64,000 bases of DNA, from positions 372,001-436,000 of the forward strand of contig CAVTAR010000003.1 of assembly GCA_963732775.1 (NCBI GenBank), read 5' to 3'. Below are positions 1-8,622 of the stretch, in pieces (the first letter of the stretch is position 1; each line of letters begins with the position of its first letter). The notes under the pieces are model-generated. The model was not told where the DNA came from. It ran no database searches and worked only from the letters and a program-made list of their open reading frames with translations. The position numbers and the translations under genes were made by a program. The DNA comes from CAVRQM01 sp963732775. GTDB taxonomy: Bacteria > Pseudomonadota > Alphaproteobacteria > Acetobacterales > Acetobacteraceae.

Positions 1-146
1 TCGACCAGCAGCGGCCGGCGCCGCGCGTACTGGCCGGCCGGCAGCAGCACGTCGGCGCGACGGAGGCCGTGCAGGGTCCGCTCCGCCAGCAGCGCGGGGA
101 CCCGGATGGCGGTGGCCAGCACGCGGCCCTCGCGCTCGTCAAGCAT
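1..146 (-). CDS. Unknown protein, N-terminal fragment (runs off the window)
   Basis: An open frame begins with ATG at 146 and continues without a stop to the window edge, giving 48 residues starting MLDEREGRVLATAIRVPALL. The start overlaps the stop of the upstream glycosyltransferase gene by 8 bases (ATGCTTGA), which is typical of translationally coupled genes. No domain can be recognised in so short a piece. The coupling suggests it belongs to the same surface-glycan operon, but that is inference only. Confidence 0.35.
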   Translation of the reverse strand, partial: MLDEREGRVLATAIRVPALLAERTLHGLRRADVLLPAGQYARRRPLLV

Positions 147-3135
147 TCGCCGGTCCCTTCCAAGTCAGCAGCATGTCGGCGAGCCTGCCCACCGGCAGAT
201 GCAGCGGCAGCAGCAGGCCGCCCCCGCGCGCGCGGATGCGTTCGGCCGGTGCGCCGATGTCGAAGGCCGCCACGGGCAGGCCGGCTCCCCACGCCTCGCT
301 CAGCGCATAGGACCACGTCTCGGGCCAGATCGAGGGCAGGAACGCGACGTCCGCGGCCTGGGCGCGGATCAGGGCGACCGCCTCGCCCGGCGCGTAGGGT
401 CCGGTGATGTGCACCGCGCCGGTGTCGAGCAGCCGCGGATCGTCGCAGGTGTAGCCGGCCACCACGAGCTGTATCGGCAGCCCCGCGCGGCTGATGTGGC
501 GGGCCAGCGCCAGCAGCACCGAGAACCCCTTCTCGACGCTGATGGCGCCCGGCACGCAGACGCGGCGCACGCCGTCGGCTGGTCGCGGCTGGGCTGCCTC
601 GAAGGGCGGCTCCCGCTCCCAAACTCCGAGATGCGCGACGATCGGGAAATGCCGTTCGATCCGCCGTGCCGCGTCGCTCGACGGCGCCACCACGGCGCGG
701 GCCCGGGCCAGCCAGTCCGCCGAGCGGGCGACCAGGGCCGCCGGTGCGATCGTCTCGTCGATCCGCTGGCCATGGTCGGCAATACAGTCGGCGCATACCG
801 TCACCGGCGGCTCGCCGCAATAGCGGTCGCCGCCCGTGACGAGCGTGATGCGCGGGCAGAACCAGGCGTAGTCGTGGATCACCACGTCCTGCGGGCAGCC
901 GAGCGCGCGCAGCGCCGGGACCAGCTCCGGATGGTGGCCGACGAAGTGGTGCAGCTCGATGAGCCGCACGCGCGCGCCGCGCAGCAGGTCGAGCAGGCCG
1001 TCCAGCTCGTCCGGGACGGCGAAGGCGAGGTTGGGATAGTCCGCGCCGTCCGCGGTCGAGATTGCCGCGAGCGTCTGGCCGCCGCGCCGCCGCGGCCGCA
1101 GCAGGATCGCGCGGTCGCCCGCCGCGGCGTGCGCGGCGGCACGCTCGCGGACATGGCGCAGCACGCCGCCGCCGCGATCGTGCGTCACCAGCAGCACAGC
1201 CCGGCGGTCGGCCGCAGCGCCCGCGAACCGGGCCGCGTCCATCCGCCGGCGATGCGCGGCGAGCGGGTCGGCGGCGATCCAGCCGGCCACCAGCCGGTCA
1301 TAGCCGGGGTGCAGGCGGTTCAGGATGCGCAGGTTGCGCGCGACGAGGAAGGTTTTCGTCGGCGCGAAGGACTGCCCGCCGACATGGCCCACGTACACTC
1401 CAGGTGCCGCGACATGGCGCCACCCGAGGGCGCGGGCGCGCAGGCAGAAATCATTCTCCTCGCCATAGCCCTGGGCGAAGACGTCCTCGCGCAGCAGCCC
1501 CGTCTCCTCCAGGCAGTCGGCACGGATGAACATGCAGAAGCCGTGCGCGGTCGGCACCTCCACCACGTCGCCGGCATCGGTGGCGCGCGCGATCTCCGAC
1601 AGGTGTGCGACGCCCGCCGCGTCGGGCATCGGCGCCGGTGCGTCCATCCGCGGATAGCCGAAGATCGTCGCATCGTTGGACAGCGGCGTCGCGGTGCCGA
1701 TGTCGGGCGCGCGGTACGCCGCCGCGCGCAGCCGGGCGAGCCAGTGCGGCGGCACCACCGTGTCGCTGTTCAGCAGCACCGTGTCGCAGCCTGCCGCGAG
1801 CCGCAGGCCGACATTGGCGGTCGCGGGAAAGCCGCGGTTCTCGTACTGCAGGCTGAGTTCGATGCGCCCCGCCGCCGCGCGGTCGTGCAGCGCCTCGACC
1901 AGCGCCGGCTCGGGGCTCGCATCGCAGACCACGATGATGCGCTCGTCCAACGCCCGCACGTCGAGCACGCTGTCGATGCAAGCAAGCGTGATGACGAGGC
2001 CACGGTACACCGGGATCACGACGGCCAGCGGGCGCGCCGTCGCGGGCGCCGCTTCGTCGCGCGGCACGACGGCGCCGACGGCAATGCTGGGCTCGCGTGG
2101 CGGCGGCGCCGCCGGGGCCCAAGGCTGCACCCGGGACGGGCCGCTCAGCCGAGCGCTCAGCCGGGCGCTGCGGGCCGCCTCGCCGGGGCGGAGCGGGCTG
2201 CCGTAGAGGGCGCGGCCGTGCGGACCGAGCACGCGCAACTCTGCGCCGGCCGGCGGAAGGTCGGCTGCCTCCACCCCGAAATCGCGCGGCTCGGCGAACG
2301 GCGAGAAACCCTGCGTGTCGGTGCGCGCCATCTCGGCCCGCAGCACGAGTGGCCGCTTGCCGCCCTCGATGCGGATTTCGGGCGGCGTGTGCGGCTCGCC
2401 CGGTAGCCAGCACCAGCCGCGCAGACCCCCGGCCTCGGATGCCTCGACGAAGCCCTCCACGCGGATCACGCGCGCGACGTCGATGCAGCCGCCCACCAGC
2501 GCGTGGTCCCGCGCGCGCACCTCCAGCAAACGAGTCGACCGCCATTCGCCGCCGAGCCGGAGCGCGGCCGGTCGCCGGGCAGGCTGCAGCGTCGCGGGGC
2601 GGCCGTCGGCGAGGACGGCGAGGTCGCGCGCCGGCCACCCCGCGGCGGCTCCGCCGATGTACAGGCGCCCCGCATTGTCGAGGCCGCACCATCCGGGGCG
2701 CAGCGCCTCGCCCACGACGCTGTCCAGCACCCGCCGGAACCACGGATCGGGCGGCGGCGCGTGGCCCGACAGCGCCTCGTCCAGCGCCGCCACGGCGGCG
2801 TCGGTGTCGCCCACGGCGCGATGCGCCAGCGCCACAAACGCGAACACTTCCATGGTGCCGTCGCGGCTGGCCAGCATGGCCAGCGGCTCCGACGCACGCG
2901 GATCGCCCAGCACCAGCCGCAGCAATCCGACCGCGTACGAGATGCCGCCGTCGGAGGGGGCCAGCCGCTGCGCATAGTCCAGAGTCTTCAGGCCCTGGCG
3001 CGGCGCCTCGCCCGACACCTGCCGCAGCGCGCGCAGCACCGCGAGACCGGTGGCTTCGTCACGGTCCGCATGGCTGCGTTCCAGAATGCGAACGATGGTC
3101 TTGGCGATGCGCGCGGCATCCAGCAGGCTCGCCAA
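139..3135 (-). CDS. Two-domain glycosyltransferase (GT2 plus GT4-type)
   Basis: This 998-residue protein probably builds surface polysaccharide or glycosylates a surface protein. The N-terminal ~360 residues look like a helical region followed by a beta-rich linker. A GT-A, family 2 domain starts near residue 366 with LAVVIPVYRG and carries the nucleotide-sugar segment LLNSDTVVPPHW near 453. From about residue 647 (AVLLVTHDRGGGVLRHV) a GT-B, family 4-like domain follows, with the late motif WPETWSYALSEAWGAGLP that normally holds the donor-binding acidic region. No signal peptide or membrane segment is evident, so it should act at the cytoplasmic face. Fusions of GT2 and GT4 domains are known in capsule and O-antigen loci. 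The acceptor and sugar cannot be read from the sequence. The start at 3135 gives MASLLDAARIAK. Confidence 0.85.
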   Translation of the reverse strand: MASLLDAARIAKTIVRILERSHADRDEATGLAVLRALRQVSGEAPRQGLKTLDYAQRLAPSDGGISYAVGLLRLVLGDPRASEPLAMLASRDGTMEVFAFVALAHRAVGDTDAAVAALDEALSGHAPPPDPWFRRVLDSVVGEALRPGWCGLDNAGRLYIGGAAAGWPARDLAVLADGRPATLQPARRPAALRLGGEWRSTRLLEVRARDHALVGGCIDVARVIRVEGFVEASEAGGLRGWCWLPGEPHTPPEIRIEGGKRPLVLRAEMARTDTQGFSPFAEPRDFGVEAADLPPAGAELRVLGPHGRALYGSPLRPGEAARSARLSARLSGPSRVQPWAPAAPPPREPSIAVGAVVPRDEAAPATARPLAVVIPVYRGLVITLACIDSVLDVRALDERIIVVCDASPEPALVEALHDRAAAGRIELSLQYENRGFPATANVGLRLAAGCDTVLLNSDTVVPPHWLARLRAAAYRAPDIGTATPLSNDATIFGYPRMDAPAPMPDAAGVAHLSEIARATDAGDVVEVPTAHGFCMFIRADCLEETGLLREDVFAQGYGEENDFCLRARALGWRHVAAPGVYVGHVGGQSFAPTKTFLVARNLRILNRLHPGYDRLVAGWIAADPLAAHRRRMDAARFAGAAADRRAVLLVTHDRGGGVLRHVRERAAAHAAAGDRAILLRPRRRGGQTLAAISTADGADYPNLAFAVPDELDGLLDLLRGARVRLIELHHFVGHHPELVPALRALGCPQDVVIHDYAWFCPRITLVTGGDRYCGEPPVTVCADCIADHGQRIDETIAPAALVARSADWLARARAVVAPSSDAARRIERHFPIVAHLGVWEREPPFEAAQPRPADGVRRVCVPGAISVEKGFSVLLALARHISRAGLPIQLVVAGYTCDDPRLLDTGAVHITGPYAPGEAVALIRAQAADVAFLPSIWPETWSYALSEAWGAGLPVAAFDIGAPAERIRARGGGLLLPLHLPVGRLADMLLTWKGPANA

Positions 3136-3176
3136 ATCACCTCGCGCCCCCGGTCATTGCAACGAGGCTAGCGCGC

Positions 3177-3644
3177 TCAGGCGATCCGCGCCAACTCCGC
3201 GACATCGGTCTTGGCCAGCATCTCGCGCCAGCGATGCAGGTCGGGCTCGGCGGCGGCACTCGGGCTGCGCCACTCGTACATGCCGTCCTGGCGATAGTGC
3301 TGATAGCCGGAGGTCCACTGCCCGGTCTTGACGGCGGCCGCCACGTCCTGGTTGTGGCGTAGGTAGTAGGCCTCGTCGAAGGTTGGCCCGGCGCCCTCGC
3401 GCTCCTCGAAATAGCCGTACATGCAGTAGTGCTCGTGCGCCTTCGGGCCGCCGCTGGGAATGGCGCTGGCGACGTCGGGATTGGCATTCAGGTAGGCTTC
3501 CTCGTTGAACGGAAGCTGTGCCACGATCTTCTCGAGCAGAAAGCGCAGGAACTTGTCGCTGATCCATCCAGTGCCAGCCGCATCCGATTCCTGATCGCTG
3601 AGCCCGAGCGAGCGGGCGATCACGCGGTAGGGTGGGACGTACAT
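3177..3644 (-). CDS. Small protein with two YLxxNPDV-type repeats
   Basis: The protein has 155 residues and contains two copies of a motif often seen beside glycosyltransferases and in surface proteins: FNEEAYLNANPDVASAI...HYCMYGYFEER and FDEAYYLRHNQDVAAAV...HYRQDGMYEWR. Each unit is an aromatic/acidic start, NxDV, then HY and a YG-like end. The repeat occurs in glycan-related proteins, but no enzymatic role is established for it here. There is no signal peptide. It lies 40 bases upstream of the glycosyltransferase on the same strand, so it probably belongs to the same unit. The start MYVPPYRVIARSLG at 3644 is chosen because the frame upstream is not protein-like. Confidence 0.7.
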   Translation of the reverse strand: MYVPPYRVIARSLGLSDQESDAAGTGWISDKFLRFLLEKIVAQLPFNEEAYLNANPDVASAIPSGGPKAHEHYCMYGYFEEREGAGPTFDEAYYLRHNQDVAAAVKTGQWTSGYQHYRQDGMYEWRSPSAAAEPDLHRWREMLAKTDVAELARIA

Positions 3645-3835
3645 GCAAACCCTCGTTATCGTGCAATACTGTTAGCAGAATGCGGCAGGGCTCCCGGGGA
3701 GGCAACACAAACCGTGGCCGGCCTTGAGGTTTCCGTGCTTGCGGCAGGCGGTGGCGCGCCGCAGGCGCGCGGCACGGTGAACGACCCCTGCTGGTTTCCT
3801 GCGGCGTTCACGGAGTTGCCCCGTTGCTGAGCTCG

Positions 3836-5182
3836 ATGGTCTGCACGCACGCGCTGCTGCCGCAGGGGTGGCGCACCGACGTCCGCCTGGAGTGGGTCGA
3901 CGGACGGTTCACGCGCATTACGCCAGACGCGGCGGCCATCGCCGGCGAGCCGCGCGTGGCCGTCGCGCTGCCGGGCATGGCGGACCTGCACAGCCACGCC
4001 TTCCAGCGCGGCATGGCGGGCCGGGCGGAGCGGGCCGGGCCGGCGGGCGACACGTTCTGGAGCTGGCGCGAGGCGATGTATCGCTTCGCCCTCGCGGTCA
4101 CGCCGGACGATGTGGAGGCGATCGCGGGCCTGCTCTACGCCGAGCTGCTGGAAGCCGGGTTCACGCGCGTGGGCGAGTTCCACTACCTGCACCACGACCG
4201 CGATGGCGGTCGGTACGCCGCGATCGACGAGATGGCCCAGCGCATCGCGGCGGCGGCGGCGCAGACCGGCATCGGCCTGACCCTGCTGCCGTCGCTGTAC
4301 CAGCAGGCGGGGTTCGCCGCGATGCCGGCGCATGATGGCCAGCGGCGCTTCGTGTGCACGACCGATGCCTTCGCGCGACTGCTAGAGCTTTCGGGCGCGG
4401 TCGTGCGCGGCCTGCCGGGCGCGGTGCTGGGCGTGGCGCCGCACAGCCTGCGCGCCGTGGCCCCCGAGGCGCTCGCGGCCGGGGTGGCGCTGGCCGGCGA
4501 CGGGCCGATCCACATCCACGTCGCCGAGCAGCGGCGCGAGGTGGCGGACTGCCTAGCCTGGTCCGGCGCGCGGCCGGTGGCGTGGCTGCTGGACCACGCG
4601 CCGGTGGATGCGCGCTGGTGCCTGATCCATGCGACCCACACGACGCCGGCCGAGCTGGCCGGCATTGCCGCCCGCGAGGCGACGGCGGGACTCTGCCCGA
4701 TCACCGAAGCCAGTCTCGGCGACGGCATCTTCGCCGCGACCGAGTTCGTCGCCGGCGGCGGCCGGTTCGGCATCGGTACGGACTCGAACATCTCGATTGG
4801 GCTCGCGGACGAGCTGCGCCAGCTCGAGTACACGCAGCGTCTGCGTGACGGCACACGCAACGCCCTGGCCCCGCCCGGTCGCTCGACGGGGCGCGCGCTG
4901 TTCGACGCGGCGTGCGCGGGCGGCGCGCGCGCCCTGGGCGCCGGGCCGGGCGGGCTCGCGGTGGGCGCATGGGCCGACGTGGTGTCGCTCGACGCGGCGC
5001 ACCCGTTGCTGGCGGCACTGCACGGCGACGCGCTGCTCGACGCCTGGCTGTTCGCCGCCGGCAACGCCGCGATCGACGATGTCTGGGCGCGCGGGCAGCA
5101 CGTGGTGGCGGGCGGCCGCCACGTCGCGCGCGCGGATTTGCGGCGGCGCTACGCGGCGGCAATGGTACGCCTCGCGGCATGA
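3836..5182 (+). CDS. hutF: Formimidoylglutamate deiminase HutF
   Basis: HutF hydrolyses N-formimino-L-glutamate to N-formyl-L-glutamate and ammonia in the five-step histidine degradation route. The protein (about 448 residues) has the amidohydrolase metal site: HSHAFQRGM early, HIHVAEQ in the middle, HATHTT later, and the terminal acidic GTDSNIS. The N-terminus THALLPQGWRTDVRLEWVDG matches the family pattern, and ATG at 3836 is preferred over an in-frame TTG at 3824. It converges on hutU with only 49 bases between. HutF implies that HutG (formylglutamate hydrolase) is used downstream. Neither hutG nor hutI is in this window. Assignment is secure from motifs and neighbours. Confidence 0.93.
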   Translation: MVCTHALLPQGWRTDVRLEWVDGRFTRITPDAAAIAGEPRVAVALPGMADLHSHAFQRGMAGRAERAGPAGDTFWSWREAMYRFALAVTPDDVEAIAGLLYAELLEAGFTRVGEFHYLHHDRDGGRYAAIDEMAQRIAAAAAQTGIGLTLLPSLYQQAGFAAMPAHDGQRRFVCTTDAFARLLELSGAVVRGLPGAVLGVAPHSLRAVAPEALAAGVALAGDGPIHIHVAEQRREVADCLAWSGARPVAWLLDHAPVDARWCLIHATHTTPAELAGIAAREATAGLCPITEASLGDGIFAATEFVAGGGRFGIGTDSNISIGLADELRQLEYTQRLRDGTRNALAPPGRSTGRALFDAACAGGARALGAGPGGLAVGAWADVVSLDAAHPLLAALHGDALLDAWLFAAGNAAIDDVWARGQHVVAGGRHVARADLRRRYAAAMVRLAA

Positions 5183-5231
5183 AGCCGACGCCCGCGACGG
5201 CAACCTGGCGAAGCGGGACGCCGGCCGCACC

Positions 5232-6899
5232 TCACCCCAGGATGCCCGGCAGGTCGAGCCCCTGCTCGCGGGCGCAGGCGATCGCGTCCGCATAGCCCGC
5301 ATCGGCGTGACGCATCACGCCGGTGGCCGGGTCGTTCCACAGCACGCGCGCGATGCGCCGTGCGGCGTCCGGCGTGCCGTCGCACACGATCACCATGCCG
5401 GAGTGCTGCGAGAACCCCATGCCCACGCCGCCGCCATGGTGCAGCGAGACCCAGGTGGCGCCCGAGGCGCAGTTCAGCAGCGCGTTCAGCAGCGGCCAGT
5501 CGGAGACCGCATCCGAGCCGTCGCGCATCGCCTCGGTCTCGCGGTTGGGGCTGGCCACCGAGCCGCTATCGAGATGGTCGCGGCCGATCACCACCGGCGC
5601 GGACAGCTCGCCGCGCGCCACCATGTCGTTGAAGGCGAGACCGACGCGGTGTCGCTCGCCGAGCCCGAGCCAGCAAATCCGCGCCGGCAATCCCTGGAAC
5701 GCGATCTTCTCCCGCGCGAGGTCGAGCCAGCGGTTCAGCGGGCGGTTGTCGGGAAACAGTTCGCGCACGCGGGCGTCGGTGCGGAAGATGTCCTCGGGGT
5801 CGCCGGACAGCGCCGCCCAGCGGAACGGCCCGATGCCGCGGCAGAACAGCGGACGGATGTAGGCCGGCACGAAGCCCGGGAAGTCGAACGCCTCGGCCAC
5901 CCCCTCCTCGCGCGCCATCTGCCGGATGTTGTTGCCGTAGTCGACGGTGGCCACGCCGGCGCGATGGAAGTCGAGCATGGCGCGGACGTGCTCGGCCATC
6001 GAGGCGCGCGCCGCGCGGTCGACGCCGCGGGGATCGCTCTCGCGGCGGGTGTTCCATTCGTCGAGCGTCCAGCCGCGCGGCAGGTAGCCGTTGACCGGAT
6101 CATGCGCGGAGGTCTGGTCGGTGACGAGGTCGGGCCGCACGCCGCGCCGGAACAGCTCGGGGAACACGTCGGCCGCGTTGCCGAGCAGGCCGACCGACAG
6201 CGGCTTCCGCTCGGCGCAGGACCGTTCGATCATCGCCAGCGCCTCGTCCAGGTCGTGCGCCTGGGCATCGAGGTAGCGGGTCGCGAGCCGCATCTCGATG
6301 CGCGACGGCTGGCATTCGATCGCCAGGCACGAGGCGCCGGCCATGGTGGCGGCCAGCGGCTGCGCGCCGCCCATGCCGCCGAGGCCCGCCGTGAGAATCC
6401 AGCTCCCCGAGAGGTCGCCGCCGAAATGCTGGCGGCCGGCCTCCACGAACGTTTCGTAGGTGCCCTGCACGATGCCTTGGCTGCCGATATAGATCCACGA
6501 GCCCGCGGTCATCTGCCCGTACATCATCAGTCCGAGCCGATCGAGTTCGTGGAAATGTTCCCAGGTGGCCCAGCGCGGCACGAGGTTCGAGTTGGCGATC
6601 AGCACGCGCGGCGCATCCTCGTGCGTACGGAACACGCCCACCGGCTTGCCCGACTGCACCAGCAACGTCTGATTTGCCTCCAGCCGCCGCAGCGTGGCGA
6701 CGATTCGGTCGAAGCTGTCCCAGTCGCGCGCCGCGCGTCCGATGCCGCCGTACACCACCAGTTCGGCCGGGTGCTCGGCGACCTCGGGATCGAGGTTGTT
6801 CATCAACATCCGCAGCGGCGCCTCGGTCGCCCAGCTCCGCGCGCTCAGCTCCGTCCCCCGCGCGGCGCGGACCACGCGAGCGTTGTCGAGGCGGCTCAT
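5232..6899 (-). CDS. hutU: Urocanate hydratase HutU
   Basis: HutU adds water to urocanate to give 4-imidazolone-5-propionate, using tightly bound NAD+ as electrophile. The 555-residue length is normal for the family. The NAD-binding glycine-rich segment GLGGMGGAQPLAATMAG is present, as are the family blocks YGQMTAGSWIYIGSQGI and the C-terminal SLHHGGGVGMGFSQHSG. Its ATG overlaps the end of hutH (the TGA of hutH lies within ATGA), so the order of translation is hutH then hutU. The protein is cytoplasmic. No frame problem is seen, unlike several other genes in this window. Confidence 0.97.
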   Translation of the reverse strand: MSRLDNARVVRAARGTELSARSWATEAPLRMLMNNLDPEVAEHPAELVVYGGIGRAARDWDSFDRIVATLRRLEANQTLLVQSGKPVGVFRTHEDAPRVLIANSNLVPRWATWEHFHELDRLGLMMYGQMTAGSWIYIGSQGIVQGTYETFVEAGRQHFGGDLSGSWILTAGLGGMGGAQPLAATMAGASCLAIECQPSRIEMRLATRYLDAQAHDLDEALAMIERSCAERKPLSVGLLGNAADVFPELFRRGVRPDLVTDQTSAHDPVNGYLPRGWTLDEWNTRRESDPRGVDRAARASMAEHVRAMLDFHRAGVATVDYGNNIRQMAREEGVAEAFDFPGFVPAYIRPLFCRGIGPFRWAALSGDPEDIFRTDARVRELFPDNRPLNRWLDLAREKIAFQGLPARICWLGLGERHRVGLAFNDMVARGELSAPVVIGRDHLDSGSVASPNRETEAMRDGSDAVSDWPLLNALLNCASGATWVSLHHGGGVGMGFSQHSGMVIVCDGTPDAARRIARVLWNDPATGVMRHADAGYADAIACAREQGLDLPGILG

Positions 6900-8428
6900 G
6901 CGAGCACGCCTGGCAACGCCATGCCGGTCGCGCGCGCCACCCCTCCGGACCGCACGAGGCCGATGGCGTGCTCGATGTCAGGGTGCATCAGCCGGTCCTC
7001 CTGCAAGTGCGGCACGACGGCTCTCAGCTCCGCCCGCAGATAGTCGAGCGGGCGGCTCGACGACAGCGGCGCGTGGAAGTCGCAGCCCTGTGCCGCGGCC
7101 AGCAGCTCGATCGCGACCACCGCCTGCGCGTTGTCCACCATCGCCAGCAGGCGGCGCGCGGCATGGGCGGCCATCGAGACGTGGTCCTCCTGGTTGGCCG
7201 AGGTGGGAATCGAGTCGACGCTGGCGGGTGTCGCGCGCTGCTTGTTCTCCGACACCAGCGCGGCGGCCGTCACCTGCGGGATCATGAAGCCGGAGTTCAA
7301 TCCCGGGCGCGGCGTCAGGAACGCCGGCAGCGTCGACAAGGCGGGGTCGGTCAGCATCGCGATGCGGCGTTCCGACAGCGACCCGATCTCGCAGATCGCG
7401 AGCGCCATCGTGTCGGCCGCGAACGCCACCGGCTCGGCGTGGAAGTTGCCGCCGGACAGCGCCTCGCCGGTCTCGGGGAAGATCAGCGGGTTGTCCGAGA
7501 CGCCGTTCGCCTCGGTGTGCAACGTGGCGGCGGCCTGGCGCAGCAGGTCGAGGCAGGCGCCCATCACCTGCGGCTGGCAGCGCAGGCAGTACGGGTCCTG
7601 CACCCGGGGATCGTCGAGCCGGTGGGAGTCGCGGATGGCGCTGCCCGCGAGCAGCGCGCGCAACGCCTCGGCCACCTCGATTTGGCCGCGATGGCCGCGC
7701 AGCGCGTGGATGCGCGGGTCGAACGGCGTGTCCGAACCGCGCGCCGCGTCGGTCGCCAGCGCGCCGGTCACCAGTGCGGCACGAAACAGCGTCTCCGCCC
7801 CGAACAGGGCGGCGAGCGCGCATGCCGTGGAGAACTGCGTGCCGTTCAGCAGCGCAAGCCCCTCCTTGGCCTGCAACGCGAGCGGTGCCTGGCCCGCGCG
7901 CGCCAGGGCGACGGCGGCCGGCTCACGACCTTGCGCCAAGATCACGTCGCCCTCGCCGATCATCGCGGCGGCCATGTGCGCGAGCGGCGCGAGGTCGCCC
8001 GAGGCGCCGACCGAGCCCTGCGCGGGGATCACCGGCAGGATGTCGTGCGCGAGCATCGCCAGCAGCAGCTCGATCACCGTGCGCCGCACGCCGGACGCGC
8101 CGCGCGCGAGGTTGGCGGCCTTCAGCGCCAGCATCAGCCGCACGATCGGCCCCGGTATCGCCTCGCCGACCCCGGCCGCGTGCGACAGCACGATGTTGCG
8201 CTGCAGTTGCGCAAGGTCGCCAGGCGCGATCGGGATTGTCGCGAGCTTGCCGAACCCGGTGTTGATCCCATAGACCGGAGTGCCGCGCGCGACGATGGCG
8301 CCCACGGCATCCGCGGCCGTGGCGACGTCGCTCCAGCACGCCCCGTCCAGCGCGATCGTGGAGCCCAGCATCGCCGCGCGCCAGTCCGCGAGCGAGACGG
8401 CGCCGGGCCGCAGGACGATGCTGGTCAT
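6896..8428 (-). CDS. hutH: Histidine ammonia-lyase HutH
   Basis: HutH removes ammonia from L-histidine to give urocanate, the first step of histidine catabolism. The ~510-residue protein carries the Ala-Ser-Gly triad within GSVGASGDLAPLAH (about residues 138-150), which cyclises to the MIO electrophile. Other family blocks include YGINTGFGKLA near the N-terminus and QEDHVSM in the C-terminal half. ATG at 8428 (MTSIVLRPGAVSL) is preferred over an upstream in-frame codon because the extra 21 residues are Arg/Gly-rich and not family-like. It is the first gene of a hutH-hutU pair with a 4-base overlap. No HutC-type regulator is adjacent. Confidence 0.97.
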   Translation of the reverse strand: MTSIVLRPGAVSLADWRAAMLGSTIALDGACWSDVATAADAVGAIVARGTPVYGINTGFGKLATIPIAPGDLAQLQRNIVLSHAAGVGEAIPGPIVRLMLALKAANLARGASGVRRTVIELLLAMLAHDILPVIPAQGSVGASGDLAPLAHMAAAMIGEGDVILAQGREPAAVALARAGQAPLALQAKEGLALLNGTQFSTACALAALFGAETLFRAALVTGALATDAARGSDTPFDPRIHALRGHRGQIEVAEALRALLAGSAIRDSHRLDDPRVQDPYCLRCQPQVMGACLDLLRQAAATLHTEANGVSDNPLIFPETGEALSGGNFHAEPVAFAADTMALAICEIGSLSERRIAMLTDPALSTLPAFLTPRPGLNSGFMIPQVTAAALVSENKQRATPASVDSIPTSANQEDHVSMAAHAARRLLAMVDNAQAVVAIELLAAAQGCDFHAPLSSSRPLDYLRAELRAVVPHLQEDRLMHPDIEHAIGLVRSGGVARATGMALPGVLA

Positions 8429-8622
8429 ACCCGCGCTGTTCCGTCCGCCCCGTTGCCCGCGCAACCTGCCGAGCCCGCGTCCACGACGCAAGTTGGCCCG
8501 GCTTCACCCACTCGTCATCGGCCAGGAGCGCATTCCCTCGTGCGTCGCTCCCGTCATACGATAGCATCACACGGGGTTGACGCGAGGCTGGCACATACGG
8601 TGGCGTCACAGAGGACGCGACC

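Noticed and set aside
106..2406. A 766-codon plus-strand frame opposite the glycosyltransferase
   Set aside because: Composition is Arg/Ala/Gln/His-rich without secondary-structure logic, whereas the minus strand encodes clear GT2 and GT4 domains.
4629..7043. An 804-codon open frame on the plus strand across hutF and hutU
   Set aside because: It is antisense to hutU and Arg/His-rich, with no family pattern. Such long empty frames are expected opposite genes in very GC-rich DNA.
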